Counted from the first letter of the stretch, positions 21,152 through 31,054 are shown. The stretch: DNA of 45,526 nucleotides from Mesorhizobium intechi (GCF_002879535.1 NZ_PNOT02000350.1:1-45526); one strand, 5' to 3'. Numbers and translations are program-made. Notes: a model not told the origin generated them from the letters alone.

Positions 21152-22024
21152 GTGAGAGAGCCCTTCAGTTTCGGTGTTCCGGAACGTCGGCGCTTTGCCA
21201 TGCAGTTTGGATACGACATGCGGCCATCCTTCTGGCAGGAAGTCCGTTCGAACTCGCATCTGGTGATTGCCGCGGTGGGTACCGCCGCGCTGCTCGGCGT
21301 GGCAGCGGTGGCGCTCTGGCTGGCATTGCCGACCAGCGAGCGGCAAGCAGCCGCCAGCCAGGAACAGAGCATTCCGGCCATTCCGGTGAAAACGACCAAG
21401 GTCGTCCCGGCCGGAACCACGGTGGCCGCGGCGACCGTGGCGCAGCCGGCCCGCAAGTCCGACCAGGTCTCGCCGAAGACGGCGGCGGCAAAAGCGAACA
21501 TACAAGTGCTGGCGGCCAATGATCCCCGCTGGACTGGAGCGCAGCCGAAGGCCGCTTCGGCGGCACCCGATCAGGCGGCTGCCCCCGCCCAGGCGGCCAA
21601 TCAGGCTAAGCCGACGCCAGACAAGCCGGCTCTCGCGGCGGCATTCGCGCCATCGGCGACCGATACCGATGCCGCCAGCGAACTTGCCAAGGTTGCCGCG
21701 CCGGAACCAGCGGCAAACAGCAATCCGGATGGAGCCAAGACCGCCGCGATCCCTGAGGTGCAGCCACAAGCGCCCGAACAGCCGACGGCGAGTGATGATG
21801 GCGGCAAGGCCAAGGCCAAGCCACGCAAGGTGGCCGCGGCCGGCAACGGGCGCATCCTGAGGCCGGTGACCATGCGCAGCGGCCCGAAGAAGAACGCAGC
21901 CGCGATCGGCACTGTTCCGGCAAGAACCGCGGTGCAGGTGATGAACTGCAAGCAATGGTGCCAGATCGTCTACAATGGCAAGACCGGCTGGGTCTACAAG
22001 AGCTACATCAAGACAGGCGGCTGA
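21152..22024 (+). CDS. membrane-anchored SH3-domain protein
   Basis: The product has 290 residues from a GTG start that follows an ideal GGAGGTG site by six bases; alternative starts upstream lack such a site. A cytoplasmic lead containing MQFGYDMRPSFWQEV precedes one membrane helix at about 37-59. A long periplasmic linker rich in Ala, Pro and Lys (about 60-228) leads to a C-terminal bacterial SH3 (SH3_3) domain at about 232-290, with MRSGPKKNAAAIGTVPA, WCQIVYNGKTGWVYKSYI. Such domains usually bind peptidoglycan or protein ligands in the periplasm. No enzyme domain is present. It is probably an envelope scaffold; the partner is unknown. Confidence 0.8.
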   Translation: MREPFSFGVPERRRFAMQFGYDMRPSFWQEVRSNSHLVIAAVGTAALLGVAAVALWLALPTSERQAAASQEQSIPAIPVKTTKVVPAGTTVAAATVAQPARKSDQVSPKTAAAKANIQVLAANDPRWTGAQPKAASAAPDQAAAPAQAANQAKPTPDKPALAAAFAPSATDTDAASELAKVAAPEPAANSNPDGAKTAAIPEVQPQAPEQPTASDDGGKAKAKPRKVAAAGNGRILRPVTMRSGPKKNAAAIGTVPARTAVQVMNCKQWCQIVYNGKTGWVYKSYIKTGG

Positions 22025-22125
22025 TGTACCGGCGCATTTGCGGCTGAGGCCGCACCCGCCGCCGCGCGTTCAAACTCGAAGTCGCAGGCTCGGTCGAACC
22101 GACCTGCGCCACAATGACGATGGCT

Positions 22126-22887
22126 TCAGATGCAGCGGCCGCCATCGACCTCCAGCGCCACGCCGGTGATGAAGGCGGCCTCGTCCGAGGCCAGCCAGAG
22201 TGCGGCATTGGCGATATCGAGGGGGGTCGAAAGCCGGCCGAGCGGGATCGAGGCGCGGAAAGCCTCGCGAATCTGAGGCGTGTCTGCGCCCATGAATTTC
22301 TCCAGCATGCCGGTTTCGCCGGCGACCGGACAGAGGCAATTGACGCGAATGTTCTTAGGCGCGAGTTCCACCGCCATCGATTTGGTGGCGGTTATCGCCC
22401 AACCTTTCGAGGCATTGTACCAGGTGAGGCCGGGCCGTGGCCTGAGGCCGGCGGTGGAGGCCGTGGTCAGGATGACGCCGCCACCTTGCCGCTCCATGAT
22501 CGGCACCACGGCAAGGGCCGCGTGATAGATCGCCTTGATGTTGACAGCGGTGATCAGGTCGAAGGTTTCCTCGTCGACCTTCAGCATGTCGCCGTTGCGG
22601 TGGGTGTAACCGGCATTGTTGACCATGATGTCGATGCGGCCGAAGGCGCTTTTGGCGGCATAGACCATCTCGTCGAATTCGGAGCGCAGCGAGACATCGG
22701 TCTGCGTCCAGATCGCTGCCTTGCCGATCTCGCCGGCGACGCGCTCCGCCCCCTTGGCGTTGAGATCGGCGACAACGACCCTGGCGCCTTCCTGCGCGAA
22801 GCGCTTGGCCATGCCTTCTCCGAAGCCGGATGCCGCGCCGGTGATGACGGCAACCTTGTTTTCCAGACGCATGCTTTTCCCGCTCAT
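22126..22887 (-). CDS. short-chain dehydrogenase/reductase (SDR)
   Basis: This classical SDR has 253 residues. The cofactor motif is TGAASGFG, with NNAG after strand 4. The catalytic serine is in the TASTAG region and the YNASK pair supplies Tyr and Lys. An aspartate at the end of strand 2 (VVVADLNAKG) suggests NAD rather than NADP. The C-terminal LASDEAAFITGVALEVDGG is standard. The longer frame reaches 22947, but the ATG at 22887 has AGGAAG upstream. It stands alone, divergent from zwf and convergent with the SH3 gene. The substrate cannot be read; glucose or 3-oxoacyl substrates are possible by family. Confidence 0.87.
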   Translation of the reverse strand: MSGKSMRLENKVAVITGAASGFGEGMAKRFAQEGARVVVADLNAKGAERVAGEIGKAAIWTQTDVSLRSEFDEMVYAAKSAFGRIDIMVNNAGYTHRNGDMLKVDEETFDLITAVNIKAIYHAALAVVPIMERQGGGVILTTASTAGLRPRPGLTWYNASKGWAITATKSMAVELAPKNIRVNCLCPVAGETGMLEKFMGADTPQIREAFRASIPLGRLSTPLDIANAALWLASDEAAFITGVALEVDGGRCI

Positions 22888-23181
22888 CGATATCTTCCTG
22901 GGACCGATAAGGCGGCTGACCCGCGCGGCCGATGCCGCGACAGACAAGGCGCCATTTCTCCCTTAGCTTTCGTCACATTCACGTTCTATGCTGCAACCGC
23001 GAAAGCCTCCGGAGTCTTCGTTCACCGACAAGCCTCCGGCAAGCGAAAGTGTCAAGCGCACATGTGGACCCAATCAATGTCCAGCGATTGGTCCTCGATG
23101 TGACACCATGGCACTGGAAAATTTAAATCGATTAGAATATATCAGCCGCGTACTCGCGACCGGTGTCAAAGCGGACAGACC

Positions 23182-24651
23182 ATGACCAGCCAGATCATCC
23201 CCGTCGACCCTTTCGACTTCATCATTTTCGGCGGCACCGGCGACCTGTCGGAACGCAAGCTTCTGCCGTCGCTCTATTATCGCCAGCGCGACCATCAATT
23301 CTCCGAGCCGACACGCATCATCGGCACATCGCGCTCGAAAATGAGCGACGAGGAATTCCGGGCCTTCGCCAGCCAGGCGATCTCCGACCATGTCAAGCCG
23401 GCCGATATCGACGCCAAGGAGTTGAAGACCTTCCTGGCGCGGCTTTCCTATGTCTCCGCCGATGCCACAAATGGCGCCGGCTTTGACAAGCTCAAGAAGG
23501 CGATCGGCGAGAGCGAGAGCATCCGCGCCTTCTATCTGGCCGTTGCGCCGGCGCTGTTCGGCGATATTTCGCACAAGCTCAAAGAGCACAAGCTGATCAC
23601 GCCGAATTCGCGCATCGTGCTGGAGAAGCCGATCGGCCGCGACCTTGCCTCGGCGCAGGCGCTCAACGATCTGGTCGGCGACGACTTCCATGAAAGCCAG
23701 ATCTTCCGCATCGACCATTATCTCGGCAAGGAGACGGTGCAGAACCTGATGGCGCTGCGCTTTGCCAATGCGCTTTACGAGCCGCTGTGGAATTCCGCGC
23801 ATATCGACCACGTACAGATCACCGTGGCCGAGACCGTCGGCCTGGAAGACCGCGTCACCTACTATGACAAGGCCGGTGCGCTGCGCGACATGGTGCAGAA
23901 TCACATGCTGCAGCTGCTCTGCCTCGTCGCCATGGAGGCGCCGTCGTCGATGGACGCCGACGCCGTGCGTGACGAGAAGCTCAAGGTGCTGCGGGCGCTG
24001 AAGCGCATCAACGGCAACGAGGCACCGAAGCACACGGTGCGCGGCCAGTACCGCGCCGGTGCATCGGCCGGCGGGCCGGTCAAAGGCTATGTCGAGGAAC
24101 TCGGCAAGGACAGCAACACCGAAACCTTCGTCGCCATCAAGGCCGAGATCGGCACATGGCGCTGGGCTGGCGTTCCGTTCTACCTCAGGACCGGCAAGCG
24201 GCTGGCGACCCGGGTTTCGGAAATCGTCATCGAGTTCAAGCCGATCCCGCATTCGATCTTCGGCGACAGCGCCGGGCCGATCTTCGCCAACCAGCTGGTC
24301 ATCCGCCTGCAGCCGGACGAAGGCGTCAAGCAGTTCATCATGATCAAGGATCCAGGCCCGGGCGGCATGCGGCTGCGCCAGATCTCGCTCGACATGAGCT
24401 TCGCGCAGTCCTTCGACGGCCGCGCGCCCGATGCCTATGAAAGGCTGATCATGGACGTCATCCGCGGCAACCAGACGCTGTTCATGCGCCGCGACGAGGT
24501 CGAGGCGGCGTGGAAATGGATCGACCCGATCCAGAATGCGTGGGAAGGCGCCAAGCAGGAGGCACAGGGCTATACCGCAGGTACGTGGGGGCCGTCGGCC
24601 TCGATAGCGCTGATCGAACGTGACGGGCGGACATGGCACGAGAGCAATTGA
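23182..24651 (+). CDS. zwf: glucose-6-phosphate 1-dehydrogenase
   Basis: This enzyme oxidises glucose 6-phosphate to 6-phosphogluconolactone, the first step of the Entner-Doudoroff and oxidative pentose phosphate routes. The product has 489 residues. The cofactor motif FGGTGDLSERKLLPSLY is near the N-terminus, the catalytic RIDHYLGKE has His179, and EKPIGRD is present. It is the first gene of zwf-pgl-edd, and its last 19 bases overlap pgl, so the two are translationally coupled. The 294-base region before it has an AT-rich patch at about 23118-23142 that could hold the promoter. The ribosome site of the chosen ATG is weak, but the N-terminus fits the family. Confidence 0.96.
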   Translation: MTSQIIPVDPFDFIIFGGTGDLSERKLLPSLYYRQRDHQFSEPTRIIGTSRSKMSDEEFRAFASQAISDHVKPADIDAKELKTFLARLSYVSADATNGAGFDKLKKAIGESESIRAFYLAVAPALFGDISHKLKEHKLITPNSRIVLEKPIGRDLASAQALNDLVGDDFHESQIFRIDHYLGKETVQNLMALRFANALYEPLWNSAHIDHVQITVAETVGLEDRVTYYDKAGALRDMVQNHMLQLLCLVAMEAPSSMDADAVRDEKLKVLRALKRINGNEAPKHTVRGQYRAGASAGGPVKGYVEELGKDSNTETFVAIKAEIGTWRWAGVPFYLRTGKRLATRVSEIVIEFKPIPHSIFGDSAGPIFANQLVIRLQPDEGVKQFIMIKDPGPGGMRLRQISLDMSFAQSFDGRAPDAYERLIMDVIRGNQTLFMRRDEVEAAWKWIDPIQNAWEGAKQEAQGYTAGTWGPSASIALIERDGRTWHESN

Positions 24652-25349
24652 ACGGCGCCAACTACAACTGGAACGCCTTCCCCGGCCGGCCGCAACTGGC
24701 AGCGGCGCTGGCCGGCCGCGTCGCCGATCGGCTGACCAGGGCGATTGCCGAGCGCGGTGTGGCCGTGCTGGCCGTCTCCGGCGGCACGACGCCGGCAAAA
24801 TTCTTCGCCGCCCTCTCGGCGATGCCGATCGCCTGGGAGAACGTGATCGTGACGCTGGTCGACGAACGTTTCGTGCCGGCCTCCTCGCCGCGCTCCAACG
24901 CCGGGCTGGTGGCCGCCAATCTCTTGCAGAACGCCGCCAAGGCGGCGCGCTTCGTGCCGCTCTACCATGAGGCATCGGGCATCGAGGATGCAGCGGCATC
25001 CGACGATGCGGCACTGCGCTCCCTGCCCTGGCCGCTTGATGTCGTGGTGCTTGGCATGGGGCCTGACGGCCACACCGCTTCGTTCTTTCCCGATGCCGAC
25101 GATCTGGCCAAATTGCTCGATCCGGCCTCGGACAGGATCATCCTGCCGGTTCACGCAGCCAGTGCGGGCGAGCCGCGGCTGACGCTGACGCTGGCGCGTA
25201 TCGTCGATGCCGGCTTCATCGCGCTGCACATAGAGGGCGAGGACAAGCGCACCGCCTTCGACGGCGCGGTCGCGCCCGGGCCGCGAAAGCCGATCCGTGC
25301 CGTGCTCGACGCCGCACCCAGACCCGTAGAGGTTTTCTGGGCGCCCTGA
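24633..25349 (+). CDS. pgl: 6-phosphogluconolactonase
   Basis: This enzyme hydrolyses 6-phosphogluconolactone to 6-phosphogluconate. The product has 238 residues of the DevB/NagB-like type. Motifs [11 protein letters not shown] (phosphate binding), VDERFVP and [13 protein letters not shown] are all present. The start at 24633 lies inside the 3' end of zwf (19-base overlap in another frame), which fits stoichiometric production of the two enzymes. It is followed by edd after 71 bases, a gap with an inverted repeat. Confidence 0.95.
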   Translation: MAREQLNGANYNWNAFPGRPQLAAALAGRVADRLTRAIAERGVAVLAVSGGTTPAKFFAALSAMPIAWENVIVTLVDERFVPASSPRSNAGLVAANLLQNAAKAARFVPLYHEASGIEDAAASDDAALRSLPWPLDVVVLGMGPDGHTASFFPDADDLAKLLDPASDRIILPVHAASAGEPRLTLTLARIVDAGFIALHIEGEDKRTAFDGAVAPGPRKPIRAVLDAAPRPVEVFWAP

Positions 25350-25362
25350 TTTTACGCTTAGT

Positions 25363-25398
25363 GGTCCCGGCAAACGGCGGGAGGATGTTTCCGGGACC
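25363..25398 (+). repeat. inverted repeat in the pgl-edd gap
   Basis: GGTCCCGG at 25363-25370 is matched by CCGGGACC at 25391-25398, a perfect eight-base arm around 20 bases. There is no T-run. In the operon transcript it would form a stem just before the edd ribosome site at 25405 and could be a processing or stabilising element. Protein binding at the DNA level is the alternative. Confidence 0.45.
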
Positions 25399-25420
25399 TC
25401 GCCTGAAAGGACCGACCACC

Positions 25421-27244
25421 ATGACCGCAAGAAGCGACATCGAAGCCATCACGGAGCGCATCCGCCAACGTTCGAAGGTGGGCCGCGAGCGTTATCTCGG
25501 CCGCATCGCCGAAGCGTCGAACCAGACGGCCAACCGGGCGGTGCTGTCCTGCGGCAACCTCGCTCACGGCTTTGCCGTGTGCAGCCCCTCGGAAAAGCTG
25601 GCGCTCGGCGCCGACAAGGTGCCCAATCTCGGCATCATCACCTCCTACAACGACATGCTGTCGGCGCATCAGCCCTTCGAGACCTTCCCTGCCCTCATCA
25701 AGGAGGCCGCGCGCGCGGCCGGCGGCATCGCCCAGGTGGCGGGCGGCGTGCCGGCAATGTGCGATGGCGTCACGCAGGGCCAGCCCGGCATGGAATTGTC
25801 GCTGTTTTCGCGCGACGTGATCGCCATGTCGGCGGCGGTCGGGTTGTCGCACAACATGTTCGACGCCGCTGTCTTTCTCGGCGTCTGCGACAAGATCGTG
25901 CCGGGACTGGTGATCGCGGCGCTGACCTTCGGCCATCTGCCGGCGGTGTTCATCCCGGCCGGACCGATGACGACCGGGCTGCCCAACGACGAAAAGGCCA
26001 AAGTCCGCCAGCTCTATGCCGAGGGCAAGGCGGGGCGCGCCGAACTGCTGGAAGCCGAATCCAAATCGTACCACGGGCCTGGCACCTGCACCTTCTACGG
26101 CACGGCGAATTCCAACCAGATGCTGATGGAGATCATGGGCCTGCATACGCCCGGCGCCTCCTTCGTCAATCCCGGCACGCCGTTGCGTGACGCGCTGACC
26201 CGCGAAGCGACCAGGCGGGCACTCGCCATCACCGCGCTCGGCAATGCCTATACGCCGGTCGGACGGATGATCGACGAGCGGTCGATCGTCAACGGCGTTG
26301 TCGGCCTGCATGCCACCGGGGGCTCGACCAACCACACCATCCACCTCATCGCCATGGCGGCAGCGGCCGGCATCGCACTGACCTGGCAGGATATTTCCGA
26401 CCTCTCGGAAGCAGTGCCGCTTCTGGCCCGCGTCTATCCGAACGGGCTTGCCGACGTGAACCATTTCCATGCCGCCGGCGGGCTCGGCTTCCTGATCCGC
26501 GAACTGCTCGACGAAGGCGTGCTCCACGAAGATGTGCAGACGGTGTGGGGCGAAGGCCTGCGACCCTATGCGGTCGAGGCAAGGCTTGGCGCCGATGGCT
26601 CGGTGGTTCGCGAGGCCTCGCCGCGCGCCAGCGGCGACGAAAAGGTGCTGGCGCCGTTCAACAAGGCGTTCCAGCCGACCGGCGGCCTGAAGGTGCTGGC
26701 GGGCAATCTCGGCCATGCCGTTATCAAGACCTCCGCCGTCAAGCCGGAACGGCGCATCATCGAGGCGCCGGCCAAGGTGTTCGACAGCCAGCAGGGCCTC
26801 AACGACGCATTCAAGGCCGGCACGCTCACCGGCGACTTCATCGCCGTCATCCGCTTCCAGGGTCCGAAGGCCAATGGCATGCCGGAACTGCACAAGCTGA
26901 CCACCGTGCTCGGCATCCTGCAGGACCGCGGCCAGCGCGTGGCGCTGGTCACTGACGGGCGCATGTCTGGCGCTTCCGGCAAGGTGCCGGCGGCGATCCA
27001 TGTGACGCCGGAAGCCGTCGAGGACGGGCCGATCGCCCGGATCCATGACGGCGACATCATCCGCCTCGACGCCGATGCCGGAACGCTGGAGGTGCTGGTG
27101 CCGGGAACCGAGTTCGCGCTGCGCCGCACCGCTGAGGCCGATCTCATCGGCAACGAGTTTGGCTTCGGCCGCGAGCTTTTCGCCGGCTTCCGGCAGCTGG
27201 TGGGCCGCGCCGACCATGGCGCCAGCGCTTTCGGAACGGCCTGA
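25421..27244 (+). CDS. edd: 6-phosphogluconate dehydratase
   Basis: This iron-sulfur dehydratase converts 6-phosphogluconate to 2-keto-3-deoxy-6-phosphogluconate, the defining Entner-Doudoroff step. The product has 607 residues, the usual family length, of the IlvD/Edd type. Signature segments include [47 protein letters not shown] and [18 protein letters not shown]. The cysteines in AMCDG, GVCDK and GTCTF are likely cluster ligands. The open frame reaches back to 25361, but the ATG at 25421 has AGGA upstream and gives [10 protein letters not shown]. It is the last gene of the operon, followed by a perfect terminator. The partner aldolase eda is not in the window. Confidence 0.96.
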   Translation: MTARSDIEAITERIRQRSKVGRERYLGRIAEASNQTANRAVLSCGNLAHGFAVCSPSEKLALGADKVPNLGIITSYNDMLSAHQPFETFPALIKEAARAAGGIAQVAGGVPAMCDGVTQGQPGMELSLFSRDVIAMSAAVGLSHNMFDAAVFLGVCDKIVPGLVIAALTFGHLPAVFIPAGPMTTGLPNDEKAKVRQLYAEGKAGRAELLEAESKSYHGPGTCTFYGTANSNQMLMEIMGLHTPGASFVNPGTPLRDALTREATRRALAITALGNAYTPVGRMIDERSIVNGVVGLHATGGSTNHTIHLIAMAAAAGIALTWQDISDLSEAVPLLARVYPNGLADVNHFHAAGGLGFLIRELLDEGVLHEDVQTVWGEGLRPYAVEARLGADGSVVREASPRASGDEKVLAPFNKAFQPTGGLKVLAGNLGHAVIKTSAVKPERRIIEAPAKVFDSQQGLNDAFKAGTLTGDFIAVIRFQGPKANGMPELHKLTTVLGILQDRGQRVALVTDGRMSGASGKVPAAIHVTPEAVEDGPIARIHDGDIIRLDADAGTLEVLVPGTEFALRRTAEADLIGNEFGFGRELFAGFRQLVGRADHGASAFGTA

Positions 27245-27265
27245 CGTGATCCGTCTCATTCATGA

Positions 27266-27292
27266 AAAAGGGCGGCTCGTGGCCGCCCTTTT
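27266..27292. terminator. bidirectional intrinsic terminator after edd
   Basis: The stem GGGCGGC/GCCGCCC, flanked by AAAA and TTTT that extend the pairing to eleven base pairs, encloses a five-base TCGTG loop. The T-run serves edd on the plus strand, and the A-run becomes a U-tract for the VWA gene arriving on the minus strand, whose stop is at 27310. Confidence 0.9.
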
Positions 27293-27309
27293 ACGTTATC
27301 CATGCGATC

Positions 27310-28962
27310 CTATTGGACCGTCAACTCAGCCCGCTCGCCGGCCTTGACCGTCACAGTGCCTTCCTTCGAGCTGTTGTCCGATTTCTCCGCGACGACGGCG
27401 TAGTCCCCCGCCGGTATCGCCGCCTGATACTTCTGGTCGTATGCGTAGCCAAGCGACTTGCGGTTGCCGTTGATGTCCTTCTTGGTTTCGAAAATCTCAA
27501 TCTTCGAGGCTCCGGGGGCGGTGATCGCCAGCACGCCGGCATTCATGGCGACCTTCACATCCTGAAACGCGCCCACCTTGACGTTGAACGGCTGCTCGGC
27601 GACGGCAAGATCGACCGTCGCAATCAACACATAGTCATCAGGCGGCAGATCGAACTTGCTGTCGGGACCATAGGCATAGGTCACCTCGTCCCGGGTTCCG
27701 TCGATCTTCTTTTTTGCCTTCACGACCTTGAAGCCGATGCCCGAACCGTCGGCCTTGTCGCCGCCGGCTGTATAATAGGCGTTGGCAACGACATGTCCGA
27801 CGCCGGCGATGATGTCCTTTTCGACTGTCTTGCCGGCAGCGAGCGGTATGGTCTCGGAAGCCACGCCCTGGCCGATGGTGACCGTCACTTTCTCGTCGCC
27901 GGCCGGTAACACGGTCTTGGTGGTCCCATAGTAGGTCGCGGGATTATCGGCACCTGGGTAGTCGATCACGACGGCCGCGCCATCGACAACATCCGCCCCC
28001 GCGCTTGGTCGCGGATGAATGATGAGCGTGCCGGCATTCAAGGTGAAGAGCGGCTTGGCGACCTGGCCTGCCTCGATCTTGAGCTTCTGCTCCACCTTGG
28101 CCTCGCCGTCGCGCGCGACGATGACGTAATCGCCCGGTTCCAGATTGGCTTTGTAGGCGCCATATTCGGTGGTGACGTTGTCGCCACGCGTGCCGTCGGA
28201 CTTTGCCTTGTAGACTTCCCAGGCATTGCCGTCGGTGACCGGGTCACCGCCCTCGGCAAGCACCGCCGTAGGCATGAAATTGAATTCCGGCTTGGCAGGC
28301 TCGGGGGCAGGAGCGGGTTCAGGCGCGGGTGCCGGCGCCGGGGCAGCGACGGTTTCGACCAGGGCTTCCTGCAAAGCCTTCTCGTCGGAGGCCTGGATGT
28401 ACTTGCCGCCGGTGTTTTCAGCGAGGCACGCGATCTGCTTTCCCTCGTCGGCTGTCAATCCGAAGCCGACGACATCGGCGGTGAAATCGACGCCGGATGC
28501 CTTGAGTTCCTTGCCCAGTGCACAGGGGTCGCCGCCGCAGGTTTCCAACCCATCGGTAATCAGGACGACGGTCGCCTTGTCCTCGGTGTATTTCAGCGCT
28601 TCGGCCGCCTGCTTTACGGCCGCCGTCAGCGGCGTCTTGCCGAGGAATTTCAGACTGTCGGCGGCGTCCGTGATGGCGCTTGCCGAGCCTGCCTGAGGCG
28701 GCACGATCAGCTGGATGTCGTCGCAGCTGCCTTTTTCGCGATGGCCATAGGCCATGAAGCCGATCTCATCGTCGGCGGGAACGGATTGCAGCACAGTCCT
28801 CAGCGATTCCCTGGCTATTTCGAGCTTGGGCTTGCCGTCGATCTGCGCCCACATCGAGCCGGAAGCGTCGAGAATGATGATGACTTTGTTGGCGGCAAAG
28901 CCGACCGTCGTCATGAAAAACAGGAGGATCGCCGCAGCGATGCTCCGCGCAAATACTGCCAT
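27310..28962 (-). CDS. secreted von Willebrand factor A domain protein with tandem beta-sandwich repeats
   Basis: The protein has 550 residues. A signal peptide (MAVFARSIAAAILLFFMTTV, cleavage after FAA) precedes a VWA domain at about 20-200 with the metal-binding site DASGSMWAQ, a Thr in GKTPLTAAV and the Asp of ITDGLETCGG. A Pro-Ala-Glu linker (about 210-230) joins it to four related modules of 75-85 residues, at about 231-305, 308-385, 388-472 and 474-549. Each has a core like 'YKAKSDGTR...YG...LEPGDYVIVA...EQ...VEAG'. The ATG at 28962 follows CAGGAG. The protein is probably periplasmic or surface-exposed and adhesive or complex-forming; no partner is visible. Neighbouring genes are metabolic and do not explain it. 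Confidence 0.85.
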   Translation of the reverse strand: MAVFARSIAAAILLFFMTTVGFAANKVIIILDASGSMWAQIDGKPKLEIARESLRTVLQSVPADDEIGFMAYGHREKGSCDDIQLIVPPQAGSASAITDAADSLKFLGKTPLTAAVKQAAEALKYTEDKATVVLITDGLETCGGDPCALGKELKASGVDFTADVVGFGLTADEGKQIACLAENTGGKYIQASDEKALQEALVETVAAPAPAPAPEPAPAPEPAKPEFNFMPTAVLAEGGDPVTDGNAWEVYKAKSDGTRGDNVTTEYGAYKANLEPGDYVIVARDGEAKVEQKLKIEAGQVAKPLFTLNAGTLIIHPRPSAGADVVDGAAVVIDYPGADNPATYYGTTKTVLPAGDEKVTVTIGQGVASETIPLAAGKTVEKDIIAGVGHVVANAYYTAGGDKADGSGIGFKVVKAKKKIDGTRDEVTYAYGPDSKFDLPPDDYVLIATVDLAVAEQPFNVKVGAFQDVKVAMNAGVLAITAPGASKIEIFETKKDINGNRKSLGYAYDQKYQAAIPAGDYAVVAEKSDNSSKEGTVTVKAGERAELTVQ

Positions 28963-29127
28963 CGAAATCTCCTGAGTTAGCCCCCTGGTCCGCACAGGGA
29001 AGCTATTTGAGGCGGCTTCAGGACACAAGCCCGGCGCGACCGTCTCGCTCAGGCCCCTGAGCGGGGACAAAGCGTTCGTGCGGCAGGATCGTCACAGCAG
29101 CAGGCTGTCTTGGCCAGATCGAGCCCG

Positions 29128-30147
29128 TCAGTAGGTGGTGCGGCGCTCTTCGGAGGGCGGCCGGCCGAACTGCAGCCGGTAGCTCTGGGCGAAATAGGAA
29201 TGCGAGGTGAAGCCGGTCGCGATCGCCACGTCGAGGATCGGCATGTTGGTCTGGCGCAGCAATTCGCGTGCCCGCTCCAGCCGCAGCCGCATGTAGTAGC
29301 GGCCGGGCGTCACGTTGAGGTGGCGCAGGAACAGGCGCTCCACCTGGCGCACCGAAAGGCCGGCCGATTTGGCGAGTTGGACCGCCGAGAGCGGCTCGTC
29401 GAGGTGGTCGGCCATCAGTTCGACGATGCGCCGGAGCTTCTCCGACTTGCCGGTCAGATCGCGCTCCGGCCCGACGCGCTGGCGGTCGCCGGCCGAGCGG
29501 ATGCGCTCGTGCTGGAACTGGTTGGCGACGCCATTGGCGAGGTTCGAGCCGAAATCGCCGCGCACGATCTCCAGCATCAAATCGATCGAGGTGGTGCCGC
29601 CGGCGCAGGTGTAGCGCTTGCGATCGATCTCGAAGACATTGCCGGTGCAGTTGATGTCGGGGAAGCGCTCCATGAAGCCGGCGCGGTTTTCCCAATGGAT
29701 GGTGCAGCGGTAACCGTCGAGCTGGCCGGCCTCGGCCAGCAGGTAGGACCCGACCGAAAGCGCGCCAAGCGCGTTGCCGCGCCGGCCCCAGCTGCGCAAC
29801 GCCGCCAGAACCTTGCTCTTGCCGGGAAATTCGGTTGTCAGGCCCACCGAAACGAAGAGGATGTCGACCGGCGGCAGGTCGGCGACGGCATAGTCGATCT
29901 TGAGCGGCAGGCCGTTGGACGCCATCACCGGATCGCCATCGGCCGACACCGTGGTCCAGCCGTAGAAATCGCGGCCGAGCAGGCGGTTCGCCGACCGGAA
30001 CGTGTCGATCGCCGCGGCCAGCGAGAACATGGAAAACTTGTCGACCAGCAGGAAGGCGAACTGCCGGCCACCTTGAACGGGATCAGTCGTGACCGGCCGT
30101 TCCGGGGAAATGGTGGGGTTCGGCAAAACTGGCGCTTTCAGGGTCAA
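29128..30147 (-). CDS. GlxA-family AraC-type transcriptional regulator
   Basis: The product has 339 residues. The N-terminal DJ-1/PfpI-like (GATase1-like) domain lies at about 28-200, with LLVDKFSMFSLAAAIDTF and the CAGGTTSIDLML signature. The AraC helix-turn-helix pair lies at about 235-335, with AKSAGLSVRQVERLFLRHLN and VAIATGFTSHSYFAQSYRLQFGR split between its two halves. Relatives such as GbdR, SouR, CdhR and ArgR control catabolism of methylated amines, carnitine or arginine. The start is taken as a TTG seven bases after the folD stop; the true start is uncertain. The near-contact with folD suggests one transcript and a tie to one-carbon metabolism, which is inference. Confidence 0.85.
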   Translation of the reverse strand: MTLKAPVLPNPTISPERPVTTDPVQGGRQFAFLLVDKFSMFSLAAAIDTFRSANRLLGRDFYGWTTVSADGDPVMASNGLPLKIDYAVADLPPVDILFVSVGLTTEFPGKSKVLAALRSWGRRGNALGALSVGSYLLAEAGQLDGYRCTIHWENRAGFMERFPDINCTGNVFEIDRKRYTCAGGTTSIDLMLEIVRGDFGSNLANGVANQFQHERIRSAGDRQRVGPERDLTGKSEKLRRIVELMADHLDEPLSAVQLAKSAGLSVRQVERLFLRHLNVTPGRYYMRLRLERARELLRQTNMPILDVAIATGFTSHSYFAQSYRLQFGRPPSEERRTTY

Positions 30148-30154
30148 CCCAGGC

Positions 30155-31054
30155 TCAGAAGGAGGGCCGCTTCAATCCGGCCGCAAGGTAGGCGGAAGCT
30201 AACGTATTGGCCATCAGCATGGCAATGGTCATCGGCCCGACACCGCCGGGCACCGGCGTGATGGCGCCGGCTTGCCTGGCGGCCTCGGCATAGGCGACGT
30301 CACCGACGAGGCGCGACTTGCCCTCGCCCTTCTCAGGCGCGGGAATGCGGTTGATACCGACATCGATGACGGTGGCGCCCGGCTTTACCCAATCCCCCTT
30401 GATCATTTCCGGCCGGCCGACGGCGGCGACCAGGATGTCTGCCGTGCGGGCAAGCGCCGGCAGGTCCTTGGTGCGGCTGTGGGCAATGGTGACGGTGCAG
30501 TTGGCGGCAAGCAGCAGATTGGCCATCGGCTTGCCGACAATGTTGGAGCGGCCGACGACGACGGCGTTGAGGCCGGACAGGTCCTTGCCGCGCACGCGCT
30601 CGATCAAAAGCATGGAGCCGGCCGGCGTGCAGGGAACGAAGGCCGTCTCCAGTTCGCCCGTGCCGAGCTTGCCGACATTGATGAAATGAAAGCCGTCGAC
30701 ATCCTTCTGAGGCGCAATCGCCTGGATGATCTTGCCGGCGTCGATATGGGCCGGCAGCGGCAGCTGCACCAGGATGCCGTTGATGGCCGGATCGGCGTTG
30801 AGATCGGCGATAATCTGGAGCAGCGCCTCCTCCGAGGTTTCGGCCGGCAGCGTGTGCTGGAGCGAATGAAAGCCGCATTCCTTGGCGGTGCGGGACTTGG
30901 AAGCGACATAGACCTGGCTCGCCGGATCCTCGCCGACGATGACCACGGCCAGACCAGGCTTGGCGTTGCCCTTGCCGACCAGCTCGGCGGTCAACGCCTT
31001 GACCGTCCGCACCACATCCTCGGCAACGCTCTTTCCGTCAATCACTTCGGCCAT
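30155..31054 (-). CDS. folD: bifunctional methylenetetrahydrofolate dehydrogenase/cyclohydrolase
   Basis: FolD interconverts 5,10-methylene-, methenyl- and 10-formyl-tetrahydrofolate in the cytoplasm using NADP. The product has 299 residues. The catalytic Lys sits in YVASKSR, followed by [19 protein letters not shown], the cofactor segment GRSNIVGKP and the C-terminal [10 protein letters not shown]. The ATG at 31054 has GAGG seven bases upstream. It leads a two-gene unit with the GlxA-type regulator, which starts seven bases after the folD stop. A role in recycling formate or C1 units from methyl-group catabolism is possible by analogy with other bacteria. Confidence 0.96.
   Translation of the reverse strand: MAEVIDGKSVAEDVVRTVKALTAELVGKGNAKPGLAVVIVGEDPASQVYVASKSRTAKECGFHSLQHTLPAETSEEALLQIIADLNADPAINGILVQLPLPAHIDAGKIIQAIAPQKDVDGFHFINVGKLGTGELETAFVPCTPAGSMLLIERVRGKDLSGLNAVVVGRSNIVGKPMANLLLAANCTVTIAHSRTKDLPALARTADILVAAVGRPEMIKGDWVKPGATVIDVGINRIPAPEKGEGKSRLVGDVAYAEAARQAGAITPVPGGVGPMTIAMLMANTLASAYLAAGLKRPSF

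Noticed and set aside
20762..21955. Minus-strand open frame of about 400 codons across the SH3 gene and the gap before it
   Set aside because: The product is dominated by Arg/Gly/Leu repeats that mirror the Ala/Pro linker; the plus-strand SH3 gene has a clear start, helix and domain.
25358..27259. Open frame of over 600 codons antisense to edd
   Set aside because: It is an artefact of GC-rich codon use on the sense strand: the product is rich in Arg, His and Gly, with no recognisable motif, and edd is unmistakable.
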